Assembly: GCA_001584585.1 (NCBI GenBank)
Contig: LSYV01000035.1
Coordinates: 210,427 to 274,426, forward strand
Length of the DNA stretch: 64,000 nt
Direction: 5' to 3'
From: Gonium pectorale
Lineage: Eukaryota > Chlorophyta > Chlorophyceae > Chlamydomonadales > Volvocaceae
The notes under the pieces were generated by a model that had not been told where the DNA came from, searched no databases, and saw only the letters and a list, made by a program, of their open reading frames with translations. This document shows, piece by piece, positions 8,684 through 21,118 of this stretch. Each line of letters starts with the position of its first letter. Position 1 is the first letter of the stretch. The position numbers and the translations under genes were made by a program.

Positions 8684-9973
8684 CTACAGCGGCTTGATCG
8701 ACTGAGGCATGTACTTGGCGATGTCCAGGCGCTCGGCTTGGCCTGCTGGGACAACGCCGGTGAGGTGTCGAAACAGCACTTGGTCCACCTGGTCTCAGCG
8801 CAGCCTCGCACCTGGCCTGGCCACCCGCGCGCCGTCTTTCAGGTTCCTGAGCATGATGTGTGCGTGCCATATCTGCGAATTAGCAGTTACGGGGCCGGGC
8901 TACACCTCTTGCGGTCTGCTTGGGTTACGCGGCAGTGGTGCAGTAACAGGACACAACAATAGTCAGCACCGAACAGGGAGCCCGCCATGTTGGCGAAGCT
9001 AACTGACGTTCAGTACGTTGATCACAGGGCACCTGGAGCTCACTTGCGCCACGTGCTTACCGCTTTTATGGACTGAAACTGAGGCGGGTTTACAAACCAT
9101 CTACACAGGACGAAGAGTGGGGATGGAACGGAGTCACGTCGTGCAGCCAGGTCCCATAGCATAGGGCATGTAGTAGCAGCGAGGGGTCCAGGAAGGCGCA
9201 TACGTGCGTGCGGTCCTGCTTCAAGCACCCAGAGATCAAGGCGCCGCTTGCCCACGTTCACCTGTATTCGTCGCAGGGTAGGCGCTCGCGGATGAGCGCC
9301 TCTACCACGTCGTCACTGAGCGCCATGGAGCTGCACCAGATGTTGAAGTGGCGAATCCCGGGCTCCAGGTTGTAGGGGAACTCGTTTTCCATCACCTTCA
9401 ACGTGAAGCCGTCGCAGATGTTTTAGGGCGTCGGTGGGCAATGATGTGACGATGTACACGGAAGAGGGTCTGCCTGCTTGACTACCGGGCCCCCACGTTC
9501 ACCATGGCGAACTACAGAGCGAGTGGCGACCCATGGGGCCTTCTCCCCCTTTCCCGTATGAGCCTCAAGGACAGCATTGCCGCTCTGTAAGCTAGGTGCT
9601 GGGTACCATGGTTCAGTGCCTTCCTGCCAGGCTGTGAAGTGGCTACCCTTGCGAACATGAAGGTCTCCGTTGCCCGCCTAGCAGTTCATTTTAAACCCAC
9701 CAGAATGTATGGTTCTGTCGCCGTCGGGTCGTTGGGAGCGACTGCCAATTTTCCATCTGCCTTTGCCGCCGGAGCGCCAAAGAGCCGGATCCTGAGGTTA
9801 TCGGTAACTGAGGCATACTCATTAAGCACCGACGCGCGATGAGCGCGGTAGACTTGGAGTGCTTCCTCGTTCCGGCCCAGCAAGCCCAGCGCTTCTAACT
9901 CCGTGGACCTGCCGCGGCCGACAATGTCCTTGATTTCCTCCCATGTATGGGGTACAGAGACTATTGAAGCCAT
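8684..9973 (-). CDS. DUF3605 family protein with an in-frame TGA near the 3' end
   Basis: Four exons join in phase: 9701-9973, 9262-9395, 9061-9100 and 8795-8872. The start is the ATG at 9973. The 174-residue product has the DUF3605 hallmarks I know from fungal and algal members: TWEEIKDIV near the N-terminus, a YRAHRASVLNEYASV helix, MENEFPYNLEPGIRHFNIWC, WFVNPPQFQSIKA and a final HAHIMLRN. The molecular role of the family is unknown. In the same frame, directly after the TGA at 8795-8797, 36 more codons follow to a TAG at 8684 (with LTGVVPAGQAERLDIAKYMP), and they look just as coding. The TGA may be a CGA-to-TGA nonsense change, or the tail may be used by readthrough. A 23-nt intron that would remove it (GTGCGA...ACCAG) is implausibly short. 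Confidence 0.75.
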
Positions 9974-10945
9974 TCGGCGCACGCCCGCGAAAACGCTACC
10001 GGGAAACCCAATAGCCTGGGCTGAGACAGCATAACGGTGTAGGGCTCTCGGGAGGCACGAAGACAAGTATGCACATGGAACTGCCAGGATGGCTAACTTA
10101 TATGACAACACACCTGGATTGGGGATGCGATGCACGTGTACAGGGCTGTCGGGGTACTGCGCGGTTCAGCAGGTCAAGTGCACCCTCCGCGTTCAGCCTG
10201 GAGCACGCAGTTCCACCTTGAAGGGATATTTGTGCCACAGCATCAATATGAAGAACGCCCCCTCGCGGGCAGCAGCAGTTTAGGTACGTGTCATGTACGT
10301 CCCACAGTCACGTTCCATGCCGTCACTCAAACTGGTTCCACGTCCTACAAACTCTTACACTTTATGTGGTCCACGCATGAAGGCTGTTGAACTGAGCACC
10401 ATTCCATGGGGGAGCCATGGAAAGCCCATTCCGGGGCACCTCACGCTCCGTCTCGCAGGCATTGGTTGCCTTCGACCTGACCATCCCCCGCCTCTCCCCT
10501 CATCGGTACGCACCTTCATGGACCGCAACCACGTAAGCAAAGTCTGGGGAAGCTAGTCATGGAGCAAGCTCAAACATCCCCTGTAATCCGTAAGGATCTA
10601 GACCTCCATCATCAAACACTCCACAACAGGCCAGTATATCGACGTTCAGTGCGCAGCACTGTACGACTGGATGCAAAACCGCTATATTGTGAATGAGCGT
10701 ACGCTCAAAGCATTGGCACACACACTCATCCCGTGTGGCTCGCCGATCGCTGCCCACACCGCATCTGCACGTCGCCACGGACATCGTGCCACGTAAGCTA
10801 CACGATAGCGTGGATAACAGTGCCAGAACACCCCTGCAGAACTACTGCAAGTATTTTGCGTCAGAGGGAGCGCTGGCGACCACCCAACGGCCCTAAGCTA
10901 CGGTATGCTACGTCGCCGGCGCTAATGCCGCAGGGTACGGGTGTG
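9974..10945. other. Intergenic region between two minus-strand genes
   Basis: Should hold the promoter of the DUF3605 gene and the 3' untranslated region of the MSP-domain gene. No exon, repeat array or RNA gene was recognised. Confidence 0.35.
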
Positions 10946-13900
10946 TCAACCGAGCGCATCCCAGTTTGCCTTCATGCGGTGCACGTCCGCCCCTGAGTCC
11001 GGGACTGCCTTGCTGGCTGCGCCTCTTCCCGCTCCGGTGCCGCCGATCCCGCTAGCTTGGCCTTGAGGCTTCACGGTAGGGGCAGTGGGTTTCCCCGCAG
11101 GCCGCCCCACCCGCGGGGCTGCACCAGTTTGCAGCGAGCCCTTGACTGCCGGTGAGCTGACGCCAGCTCCGCCGTCCTATGAAGGGAGGGAGAAGTATGC
11201 ATGTTATATTGCGTTTCAGTAGCTTGAAGAGGTGCGCGCCGCAGCAATAGGCACCACGTGATTACCTATACCCGTACCCGCACGGCGTAGGCTATGGTAG
11301 TGCATACCCCCCGCAGCCGTCCGCGCGACATTGCAGCAAGAGGGAGGCCAGGTTTGCGCGCATGTGCGGCCATGCCAGTGTCCGGACCTTGTCAGGTCTT
11401 GCAAGAGAGTCCGTCGACAGCCGCCGCACCCCTGTTCCTCCACTCGCCACGCCGCCACGCCCGCTGCTCGTAACCGAGCTCGAGCGCTGAATGGCAGCAC
11501 CCGACGTGGAGGACGCGGCCGCGCCACCAGGCGGCCTGGCTGCTCCAGTGCCAGCTGCGCCTGCCTTGGCAGCGGCCGTGGTGCCAGATGACCCACGCCA
11601 CCCCGCACCGCCTCCACTGCCGGATCCCGGCCCAGAGATCCGTCCCTTCTGGCTGCCACTGCCCCCATCGTTGGTGCCGCCGCCGCTGGCGAACCCGCTA
11701 TCTATTTGGCGCTGTAGCTGAAGTTCAAACTCGCTCTCTTCTGGATAGTCGTTGTCACTGGCCGTCGGTCGCCGGCTAGCCGTGTCCGACCGTGCCCCGC
11801 CCGCCAGCCTCGCAGTCGCCTTGCCAAGCCGCGCGCCCGACGCCACGGCGGCGGCGGAAGCCGCGGCTGCAGTAGGCGCGCCCAGACCGCCAGATGTCGC
11901 TGCGCCGGCGCGGGGGGGCAGGTAAGCGCCGGGCGACGGCGCTGCTGCGATGCCGGCGGGCCCCGGTGACCGCCGAGGGGCGGGTGCGGGGACGGGCCCC
12001 GCGGACTTCAGCGTGTTGGACTCAATCTGCTGCTGTAGCTTCGCCTCCAGATCACCGTCGTCCCGTCCATCATCACCATCATCATCGTACATAAAGGATG
12101 ATCTGGGCGCGGCTGCAGTGGTGGTGGGCTGGCGACGGCCGCTACTTGGGCGGTAGTTGGGCGGTAGGCCGTACTGATGGTACGAGGAGCCAGCAGCAGG
12201 CCCTGAGGGATACGCATGGAGAGCGAAAACATGAAAGCGTGGCGGAGCTGCATGTAATGTTACTACCAGCGTTAACCGCAAGCTTACGCGTTGTAGCACT
12301 CGCCACGGGCAGAGCCTCCTCTTTTTTTTTATCTCACTCAGAATCACTTCCAACGTACGTCGCGCTATAGGGCTCACCCATCGCAACGCTCGATTGCGTT
12401 TCACATCAAATGGCTTATCCCCAACACCGCACGCACCTGCGCCCGATCCCGTTCCCTGCCCTGTCCGCGATGCCGGGGTGACCGGCCCGGACGCCGCCCC
12501 ATGGCTGCTGGATGGGGTCGGCAGGTCCGTGAGGCCCAACTCCCGCATGGCGGCTGCGAGCGCCGCCTGGCGCAGAGCGTCATCGCCCTGTGCGCCGGCG
12601 TTGGCTCCCACAACCGGGCTCCCGGCTGGGCCGACCCGCTGCGGCCTCGCCGCCGCAGCCAACGCGGAGGCGCTGCATGGCCGCAGCGACTGCGCCATGG
12701 GCACGTTGCCGTGCCTGAGCGGCGCCAGAGACACCGGGCCGGGGCTTGCGGCTGCGGCAGAGGAGCTTGGAGGCCCCGTCAGCGCGACGGGCATGGAGGA
12801 GCCCCCGGCTGCAATTGTGCCCGGTGGCGCGGGCGGTCGGGGTGGCGTCGAGGACATGCTCCCAGACCTGCAGGTCAACGGGTGTCGGGCGAGCCAACAG
12901 GTTGTGAAGTGCTGCCCAGGAAGCAAGTCGAGCGCTTCGGACACACAGCGGTCGAGCGCCAACTAGTACTCATTCGGTTCACCCACTGCCTCCTGGCATC
13001 TCCGCCGCTGTCCCAAGCCCCCTCCCACCTGCCCGGCCACCCGGTGGCGCCCCGCAGGACCACCAACCTGGACAAGCGCGGTGGAGTTGACACCTCTCCG
13101 CAGTCAACCACAGTCACGGGTCCCGCGCCCGCCAGCCGCTCCGCCACTGGGTCCACCTCCACACCTCGCGCATCGTACAGCTTGCCGTTCAGTGCGAACG
13201 CCAGCTTGCCGCCCGAAGCCGACCCCGGGCGCGTGGCCCCGCCCGTTGTCGTTGCGCCGCTTCCGCTGCTGGTGCGACTGAGGCTGAGCGCACCCGGGTC
13301 TGCGAGAGGGAGCAGCATCAGCTCGGCACCGCGGCCGTTGGCCACGCCGGCTGCGGCTCCGGCGGTGCTGCCGTCGATGGGGGTGGACGAAGACGTCACT
13401 GCGATCGCGACTCGGCCCTGCACCTTGACAGTCTTGTGCAGCACGTAGGGTTGCTGCAGGGCGTCTTCGCCCTCGTCCAAAATCATGCCCTCCCCCTGCA
13501 CCTCCGGCGGCGCTGAGAAGCCCTCGGGCGGCAGCTCGTGGGCGGGGTGGGTCGGGGCGCGCGCTGGCCGTCCCGGCGTTGGCAATGGGTCAGTCCGAGC
13601 CCCCGCAGGCTCTTGACCCAGCGGGGGCTCCTTGCACCCGGGGGCGCCCAGCGGCACTTCAGGCGGTTGTGTGCCGTCAGGGGCTGGCCCGGGCGTGTTC
13701 ACAACTGCCGTGGACGCCATTGCCTTCGGGGCCAGAGCAGCCGGAACCACCGGAGTGGCTGCAGTCGGGACGGCCCCGGAGGGGTGCGGTGGGCCCGCCT
13801 TGCTTGTGGCACCCATGTCTGGAATCGGTGCCTGCAGCCCGTACAGGGCCCGCACCTGCTCAGCGAAGCCCTTGCAGCGCGCATCCAGCTCCTGCAGGAC

Positions 13901-14861
13901 AATATGTAGATCTTATTGCCCCCGGTAGGTAGAGCCAACAATCCCTGCAATGCTGCGCGAACCCACCAATCCTCTAAGCCTGAGCTGCAACGTGGCCCCA
14001 GCTCCCTACCTGCTGTGGCGGCCAGAACTCGAGGCTGCCTATCGCCGCTTGCTGCCGCTGCTGTTGTTTAGCGGCCGCAACACCGCCGCCGCCCGCAGTA
14101 GTTGTGGCGTCTAGGCCATGGTGTACGGCACGGACCGGCACCAGCAGCGAGAGTACATTGCCGAAGAGCACAACTAACACGTCTGGTTCATACGAGCAGG
14201 AACGGGGGTGGAGGCCGGGGTCACATGCGGGATTGCGCTGGGCTTGGAATGGCGACATTGTAACAACAGATTTTTGGGAGGGTGTCGAGCGTGCGGCCCA
14301 AGGAACTCCTGGGTTGACGCCTCGCCGTGCCGCATCCAGAACCTTATTGAGGCTTTGAGGGGCAGTTTGGCTGGAGTGCTACATTACCACTTCCATAAAT
14401 CCGTGAGACGAACTACCACCGCCCCAAGGGCCCCAAGGACAGGCCGCAACCTGTAGGCGTCCTGAATTTCAGCGAGCATACCTTGCAGGTGCTGCTGTCC
14501 GGAGTGTGCTGCGGTCTCCGGGACTTTGAGCTCCACAACAACCTGCACCCCACGAGCCAGCAGTTGAGGACTCGGTGGCCCGGGCCGTGGTAGGCATGCG
14601 TGCCGATCACACCTTGCTTGTGCTCTTTGGGGGCAAGCTGAGCACGAGGTGGGGTGGAGTGGGCTTTAGGCTTGCTCCGGTTCCGGCTTGCTCGGGCGGG
14701 GCATGCAAGCGGAAGCTGGCGGAGAAGGGGTAGGATATGACTGTGGTCAATGTTTGATCGCTATTATTCTTTAGTAATAAGTTCCTGGTCTGCGGTCCGG
14801 TGGTCGACGAATAGTTCTTAAAGCAGACTTCCGTCGGCACGCAGTATACGTCATGCTCCAT
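10946..14861 (-). CDS. MSP/ASH-like domain protein with long low-complexity tail
   Basis: Seven exons: 14613-14861, 14482-14542, 14010-14110, 13068-13891, 12437-12867, about 11388-12202 and 10946-11176. All phases match; the product is about 903 residues. The start is the ATG at 14861. The N-terminal 100 residues resemble the beta-sandwich of major sperm protein, VAP and ASH domains (NLLLKNNSDQTLTTVISYPF, then a proline-rich strand and VVVELKVPE). A short helical region follows (ELDARCKGFAEQVRALYGLQ), then a few hundred residues rich in A, P, G and S. Two copies of a short helix, LEAKLQQQIES and FELQLQRQIDS, lie about 100 residues apart. MSP/ASH domains are typical of VAP proteins and of cilium and centrosome proteins, so a ciliary or membrane-contact role is plausible but unproven. 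The donor of exon 6 is uncertain (GTCCGG at 11387, or an earlier GTGCGG). Confidence 0.75.
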
Positions 14862-16004
14862 ACCAGCTACCGTTTTGGCCACATCGGCAATTCACTATTA
14901 TGCATGTCAAAACAACACATCAAAGGCACATATGTCGTACATATTTGTGACATGCCTGCCGAGACGTCCGGGTTCTTCCTGTAGGTGTGCGCGCGGGGTA
15001 CGCTGCTATTTCTGCCCTCCTGTGCCATCCCTTCCACCCCTCTTCACCCACCCACCCAAACCCCATGCCCACCCCCCGCGGCCCTCCACCATCGCGCCGG
15101 CAGCGCAACGTGCAGTGCGAAGCAAGGCTGATAGCCAGAAGTATTAAGACAACAATACCAGTGTCTCGCGTGTATCGTCAGTGTTCAGGCCGCACTAATT
15201 GGTTATGCATGGGATGGAGTTTGGTCCAGACACCGGCCACAGCTGGCGGAACGGCACGACGGGCTCCACCAACGGCGGGTTATGAGCGGTTGGCGTGCCG
15301 TGGCTGAGGGATAAATCTTACAATACGCATGAAGCAACAGGGTCGTTGGCACGTGGGAAAGACTGCTGCGGCAGAGCAAGCGCGGTCAAACGCGACATCC
15401 CTAGTATCCCCAATTTCGTAAGTCCAGACAATCCTGGTGCCGCTGTCTGCACAGTCCCTTCAACCCAAACCGACGGTTGGCGAGGCGACATATGCGTATT
15501 GTGCCAATGCAACCCCTCTGCAGCCTTTCTATTTGTCAGGTGAAGCCATTCATGGGCCGAGGTGATGTGCGGCCTCAGCATAAGCCGGGTTGGCACGGCC
15601 GAGAAGGAGCCGATTCTGCAACGGCCGAATCTCGGCTTCAAACTCCGTATGACGCGTTATTGAGCCACATTCTCATTCCTGCTCTCAGAGCCCTTGTTGC
15701 CATAACTTTCCATTGAAACCCTAAAGAAACAACAGACCGTCGTCAAATGGGCAGCAAGCGGCCACACCAGCAGACCGTGATAGCTGCAGGCATGACCAAC
15801 ATGATGGGTTCCACACAGCGTGGCAAGAATGGCAGTCATTGAAGGAGCCGGAGAGACAGCTCCGGCACCTTACCGTGTCACGGGTTGAGCGAGCCCTCAT
15901 TCCTACGTGGACACTTTTCACGAAGCTCTCACGCACTACAACTGGTCTTGAGGTCGTTGGAAGGCCCTCCCTCCTTACGACACCATCCACGTCAGCCTAT
16001 CACG
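14862..16004. other. Divergent intergenic region
   Basis: 1.1 kb between the starts of the MSP-domain gene (minus) and the polyamine oxidase gene (plus), so it holds both promoters. A C-rich tract lies at 15030-15100. No exon is supported; the longest open frames (for example 15318-15641, minus) have no codon bias or splice context. Confidence 0.4.
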
Positions 16005-18629
16005 ATGGATTGTCAGCCCCGCACTGCCGACGTCCTGGTCATCGGCGCTGGCATCTCCGGGCTGTCCTGCGCTGCGGTGCTTCGCGACGCGGGGCTCCGC
16101 GTCACTGTCCTTGAGTCGCGGCGGCGTATTGGCGGCAGACTGCATACCGTGACGCTTAGCGACGGCACCCCGCAGCCGGGCTGGGCCGTGGACTTGGGCG
16201 GTGCGTGGGTGCACGGCATCGGCAGCAGCGCCGCGCCGAACCGCCTGTTCGCCATGGCTCGCCAGCTGCAGCTGAGCTGCCGCCACACCGACTACGCCGA
16301 CGCGGTCGTGTACACAGCCGACGGGGTGAAGCTGGAGGAGCGCGCCGTGGCGGACATGGAGCACCTGTGAGTGCGCATGCGGGGAGAGCCGCTGCGTGCA
16401 GGCATGGCTGTGCGTGCCGGCACCGCTTTGCGAACCATGTTACGGTCCGGACTGACTGGCATGTCCCTGATTCCTCTTCCCCCAACGGCCCCAGCTACCA
16501 CGCCTTCGAGGAGCACCTCCACTCGCTGCTCCACTCGCCCGACCCGCGCCTGGCGCTGCTGCCCATCCAGACGGTGCTGGAGGCCTTCGCCTCGTCGCGC
16601 AACCTGACTCCCCACCAGCGCGCCGACCTGGCCTTCGCCGTGTCCAACCACATCGAGCACTACTGGGCCGGCGAGGCGGCCAGCATGGGCGTGGCTGCCC
16701 TAGACGAGGAGGTGCTGCCGGGCGGTGATGTCGTACTGGCCGAAGGGTACGGCACTATCGTACAGCACCTATCGTCCGGCCTCGATGTGCGACTGGGCCA
16801 CGAGGTGACTGCGGTACAGTATGATGGGACCGACAGCGGCCATGGCGTGGCAGTGACTGCCCGACGGTTGCCCCTCGCTGGCGCCGGTACTGGGGGCGCA
16901 GCTGTCCACTTCACCGCGCACGCGGCGGTGGTGACCCTGCCGCTGGGCGTGCTCCGCAGCGGCGCGGTGGCGTTCGAGCCGGCGCTGGCACGCGCGGATG
17001 CGGCCAAGGCTGCGGCCATCCGTGGCCTCGGCACAGCTGTGTACAACAAAGTGAGCGGCTGCAATGCTCGTGTCATGGCCGTGCATGGGGTGCACGTTGC
17101 AAAGCGCGAGTTGTCGTGGGCTGATGGGGAGTATCCTGCGGGCTGTCGCTGGCGTGCACGTGTTCATGGGGCATGAACCCATGGTCGCCACGTCTCCGAG
17201 CAGCCTGCTGCAGCATTGCAAGTTACGCGCAAGTGGCAGCCAGGTTGTGACCACACCTGTGATTGGAGTTCGGGTATGAAGGAGGGTCATATTACTTTAC
17301 CCCCCGAGCCTGTTTGTGCTGACCTGTGTGCCCATGTTGGTCGTCGCTGTGCTTCCATCGCTTGTTCGCTGCAGGTCATCATGCTGTTCGACCCGGCCGA
17401 CGTGTTCTGGGACGCCACGACCTTCATCTATAGGGTTCCAGCTCCCCAGGAAATGGGCCGCTGGAGCTACTTCCTAAACCTACACACGGTGGGCGCGGCT
17501 AACGTATAGCTGAATTGCACAGGGGAAAGAACGGACGAACTCCTGCTGTTTTATGTCTATTGTGCATCCAATATGTGTCAAAACGGTCAATGACGTGCTT
17601 GCTTTGCGCCGGTCGGTTAACGCTGCTATGGTTGCCTGGATACCATGGCTGCAGGTGACGGGCGCTCCCGTCTTGGTCGCCTTCAACCTGGGTGAGGCGG
17701 CGGCGGCTCTGGAGGCCCTCAGCGACCAGGACACCGTGGCGGGTGCGATGGCGGCGCTGGAGGGGCTGTACGGACCCGCCCGTGTGCGGCGGCCCCGGCA
17801 GGCGATTGTGACGCGCTGGGGCAGCGATCCCCATTCACGGTGAGCACCCAGGCGTTGATCAATTACCCGGGGCTGAACTGCAGATAGCTGATCCACAACG
17901 CAGATCCGTGCCTTGACGGGCTGGCTGTTCGTGTTTTTGCCCTGCAAAAGGGTCGTCTCCGCCTCGCTTCGCGCTGCCTGGCCCTAATTCCCATGCTTGA
18001 TCGCTGACAGCGAAGTCGCACCCCAATGCGCACCAGCAGCGCGCACTAGCATGCGCGTCTTTGTTCACCGTACGACACCCTTCCGATGCAGGATGTCGTA
18101 CACGTATGTACCTGCCGGCTTGACCACCGCAGCCTTTGACGACCTGGCCCGGCCCGTGCTGGGGCGGCTCTTTTTTGCTGGAGAGGCCACGCACCGCCGC
18201 CACTACGGAACCGCCCACGGCGCCCTCGAGTCGGGGCGCTCCGCCGCCGCAGCCATTCTGCAGGAGCTGCACGCGCGCCAGCTGCTGCTGCGGCCGAGGA
18301 CCCTGAACTTCCAACAACGCCCTTGGCGCATCCCCGTCTGCGGCGTGGGCATGACGTGCGTCGCAGGCGCGCATGCTGTACCCGCAGCGGCGGCTTTCGG
18401 GGCGAAGTACGGCAGCATGAGCGCGGGCATCACAGCGACCGGAGCTGTGCTGGCGCTGGTGCCGACGGACGGACGGACGGCCCAGCCGGAGAGCGCCGCG
18501 CCGGAAGCGGTCCAGGAGGAGGAGGAGGATATGTGCTGGAGCAGGGCTGCGACGCGCAAGGGTGCAGACGGCTTGGCGGACAGCGTTGAGCCAGCTGCTT
18601 CGTCGGTAGCCCTGTGCTCGAAGTTGTGA
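16005..18629 (+). CDS. Polyamine/amine oxidase (FAD-dependent)
   Basis: Five exons in phase: 16005-16366, 16495-17050, 17375-17488, 17655-17839 and 18092-18629; 584 residues. Members of this flavin amine oxidase family oxidise polyamines, or in the LSD1 branch methyl-lysine, giving an aldehyde and H2O2. Visible motifs are the dinucleotide-binding VLVIGAGISGLSCA at residues 10-23, then RRRIGGRLHT, DLGGAWVHG, EGYGTIVQHLS, TLPLGVLRSG and the C-terminal FAD motif RLFFAGEATHRRHYGTAHGA. A segment matching plant polyamine oxidases (WSYFLNLHTVTGAPVLVAF) crosses the third intron. No SWIRM domain is seen, so polyamine oxidase fits better than histone demethylase. The ATG at 16005 opens directly onto the Rossmann fold, with no transit peptide. 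About 110 residues follow the FAD motif and end in an acidic run, longer than most relatives. Confidence 0.9.
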
Positions 18630-19101
18630 TACGCGCGCTGCCAAGGCTACGCACGGCAAGAGGCTGCACTGCCTTCGAGAGTTCCCGCTCGGCCCGGCTC
18701 GTGAGCTGGCTCATCTCTTAAAGGCTGCCACGTGTATTGAGGTTTTGGCTTGGGGCCCGTGTCCAATGTATCACTATCGGCAGCCTGTTGCTGTGCACAT
18801 CGTGAGTCTACCTAGTGATCAGCAGCACGTTCAACGACCGAAAGCAATCAACATAATAGGGTTTGCAGCTTGTTGGCGGTGGCAACCACACATACGCTTA
18901 TGTCCTTGCCGGCCAAATGTTGGCCCCTGTTGCCCAGTGCAGAAAGCGGAGGGGCCTTTCGGTCTGTCGTGTGAATCCGTGTACGGTTGTGAGTAAGTGA
19001 AGAATGAGGAGGAATCAAAGCATATTCTTAACGCCCGTGTATATGTCAAGGTGTTGTCGAGCGCTGTTCGCTTTGGTCCTTTGCCTGTATGCTGGTCCTG
19101 T

Positions 19102-19161
19102 ACGTTTCTTACCTACACGTTTCTTGTTTATACGTTTCTTGTCTGTTCGTTCTTGTCCAGA
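19102..19161. repeat. 15-bp tandem repeat
   Basis: Units acgtttcttacctac, acgtttcttgtttat and acgtttcttgtctgt start at 19102, 19117 and 19132, followed by a decayed unit. The period is exactly 15 bp. Confidence 0.8.
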
Positions 19162-19742
19162 AGTTCCTTGCCAGTTCGTTCCTTTTCAACAGGATATGGT
19201 TGCGCTCCTCCGCCGTCCTGGCTTTCCCATGGCGCTAGCCTGCGCGTTGTGGACCTCTCAACCTGCCTAAGCTTCAGTAGGAATGTTGCCAGATTTCCAG
19301 ACGCTCAGGTCAGGATGTGGGTGGCATGACGTGTTGGGTGTGTCGGTTTCCTGCGAGATGTCACACATGACTCCTGGCAGCGGAAGCCTTGCCCACACTG
19401 CCAGGTGGGTTCATCCGTTCTTGTCGCCCTTTCTTTACGTCGCAACTGCCATGTTGGTGTGTGAACGTCGGTTCGTGTATAACTTGCATCGTTGTTGTGT
19501 GCTGTTGGGCTGGTTGGCTAGTCTCTCGCCATGCCGCTTGGGCCTCGTCAAGCGCCTCCCGATGTAGGACACTTGCGCGAAAGGTATGCTTGGGTTTCAG
19601 GTTGACACCGCCGTCCCAGATTCGCTTCGGCAAACCTCCCGTGAGCACGAACACCGTACTGGCACTCTGGCAGTCATCGGCCGAACACTGTGGCTGAGGG
19701 GTATTTCCGGGGAGCTGACCCGTGGGTCGGTGAGCACTGGCT

Positions 19743-19770
19743 GTAAGAACGCCAGCCAGTGCGTTCTTAC
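19743..19770. repeat. Hairpin with 10-bp perfect arms
   Basis: Arms gtaagaacgc (19743-19752) and gcgttcttac (19761-19770) are exact reverse complements around an 8-nt loop. A third copy of taagaacgc lies at 19782-19790. Confidence 0.7.
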
Positions 19771-21118
19771 ACTGAACGAACTAAGAACGCACAAGCACAA
19801 GCGAAATGTCGTGGGAGCCCGTATCTCTGGCTTCGTGTGGGCTGGCAGTTCGGTGCCGCAGGGCAGGAGGCAGCAGCAGCGGGCGGCTCCCAACTACGGC
19901 GCCGCCGGAAGGGCTACCAAACTCTCGGGGGCAGCCGGCGGCCCGGCGCCCCCACGGGGGTAGTTTCCGGTCGCCGTGTATATGGACCGGCAACTGCTGA
20001 CTACTATACATCTTAAACTCTAAACTGCCTGGCGCCTGCGTATGAGGCACGGCGAAAGGCGAAAAGGGCCGTCCAGTCCATGGTGGTTGGACTGGTTCTC
20101 ACAGAAACACTGGCCACCTTGCAGGCCATGTCAGCCTGTGGCGGTCGGCACCCTGCGGTCTGAACGGAGCCGCTCTGACTGTGCAGGTCACCGACCCAAT
20201 GCTTCGCCTTTGCGTGTCAATGCCGATTAGGGCGGAACGGCGCTAGGGCAGTGGAGGTGAAGGGGTCGGATGGATGAGAGCTCGTGACTGCTGTCCTCAT
20301 GATCGTGCCGGCATCTGTAAGTAGGCCCCGCATATGAGCGATACATGCCAGGGACAAATAAATGATTGAACCCTTGACAGCCAGCTCATACGTACAGTCG
20401 CTTGATGCACCAGTAGCGGGCTACCCACCCATCGAACGCTGCAACTTGAAGGCTTGCCTGTTAGGGTAACCACACGGCACCCCGTGCGCATGACATGGCA
20501 ACTTGGGATGCCTGGGATAATCTGCGATGAGGAGTTAGTATGAAGCGATGACGCACTCGCAGCCACACATTGGCATTCACCCTACTCTCCTACAGTACAG
20601 ATGCTTTCCACCTCCTCCGGTCCGGAGAGAAATGGACAGGACACCAAACAAAACGAGTTCCTGCCCAGAAGGCGTCGTCAAGTGGGTCCATGGCCCGTGC
20701 CAACTTAACACTCTACTGAAGCTGCCCGCCCTTGCCCCACACGGCAGTTGACAGCGTTGACCGGCCGGATTGTGCGGATAGCTTGCCTTGGCAGAGATTC
20801 ATGGGTGCGGAATGCATGGCAGCTCAAGCGGCCACGCCTTCCGCTCCTGGCCTGCGACTCTGATGAACCACTACTCACACGACATGCACGTCAAGCGGCG
20901 AAGGCCGGCACAAAGAGGTGCCTGGACGCAGCCTGCATTGCATCTCTCGGCACGCAAAATTGCCCCAATGTCTGTGGGTCTAACTGGGTCTTGGAATACC
21001 AGTAACGCCTCATATGAGCCTCACTACTACATGCCAATCTGATCACTCCGTTGTACTGCAATGCCGCCTCACATGAAACACCCGACACAAAGCCTCTACA
21101 AGCCAACGCATGGCAGGC

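Larger units (their letters stand above)
18630..21118. other. Convergent intergenic region with short repeats
   Basis: 2.5 kb between the stops of the polyamine oxidase and kinesin genes. No gene could be supported on either strand. It contains a 15-bp tandem repeat at 19102-19161 and a hairpin at 19743-19770, both listed separately. Confidence 0.4.

Noticed and set aside
8795..8797. TGA as selenocysteine codon in the DUF3605 gene
   Set aside because: Nothing in the family suggests a redox-active cysteine here, and the surrounding residues are not a selenoprotein motif; a nonsense change or readthrough is simpler.
8775..8811. A 23-nt intron removing the DUF3605 TGA
   Set aside because: Splice-like ends exist, but the length is far below any other intron in the window.
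12394..13448. Long plus-strand frames of 190 and 315 codons
   Set aside because: Antisense to exons of the MSP-domain gene, which have consistent splice phases.
15318..15641. 107-codon minus-strand frame in the divergent intergenic region
   Set aside because: No codon bias, no splice context and no recognisable motif; it sits in DNA that should be promoter.
16005..18629. LSD1-type histone demethylase
   Set aside because: No SWIRM or Tower domain is present, and the length and internal motifs fit plant-type polyamine oxidases.
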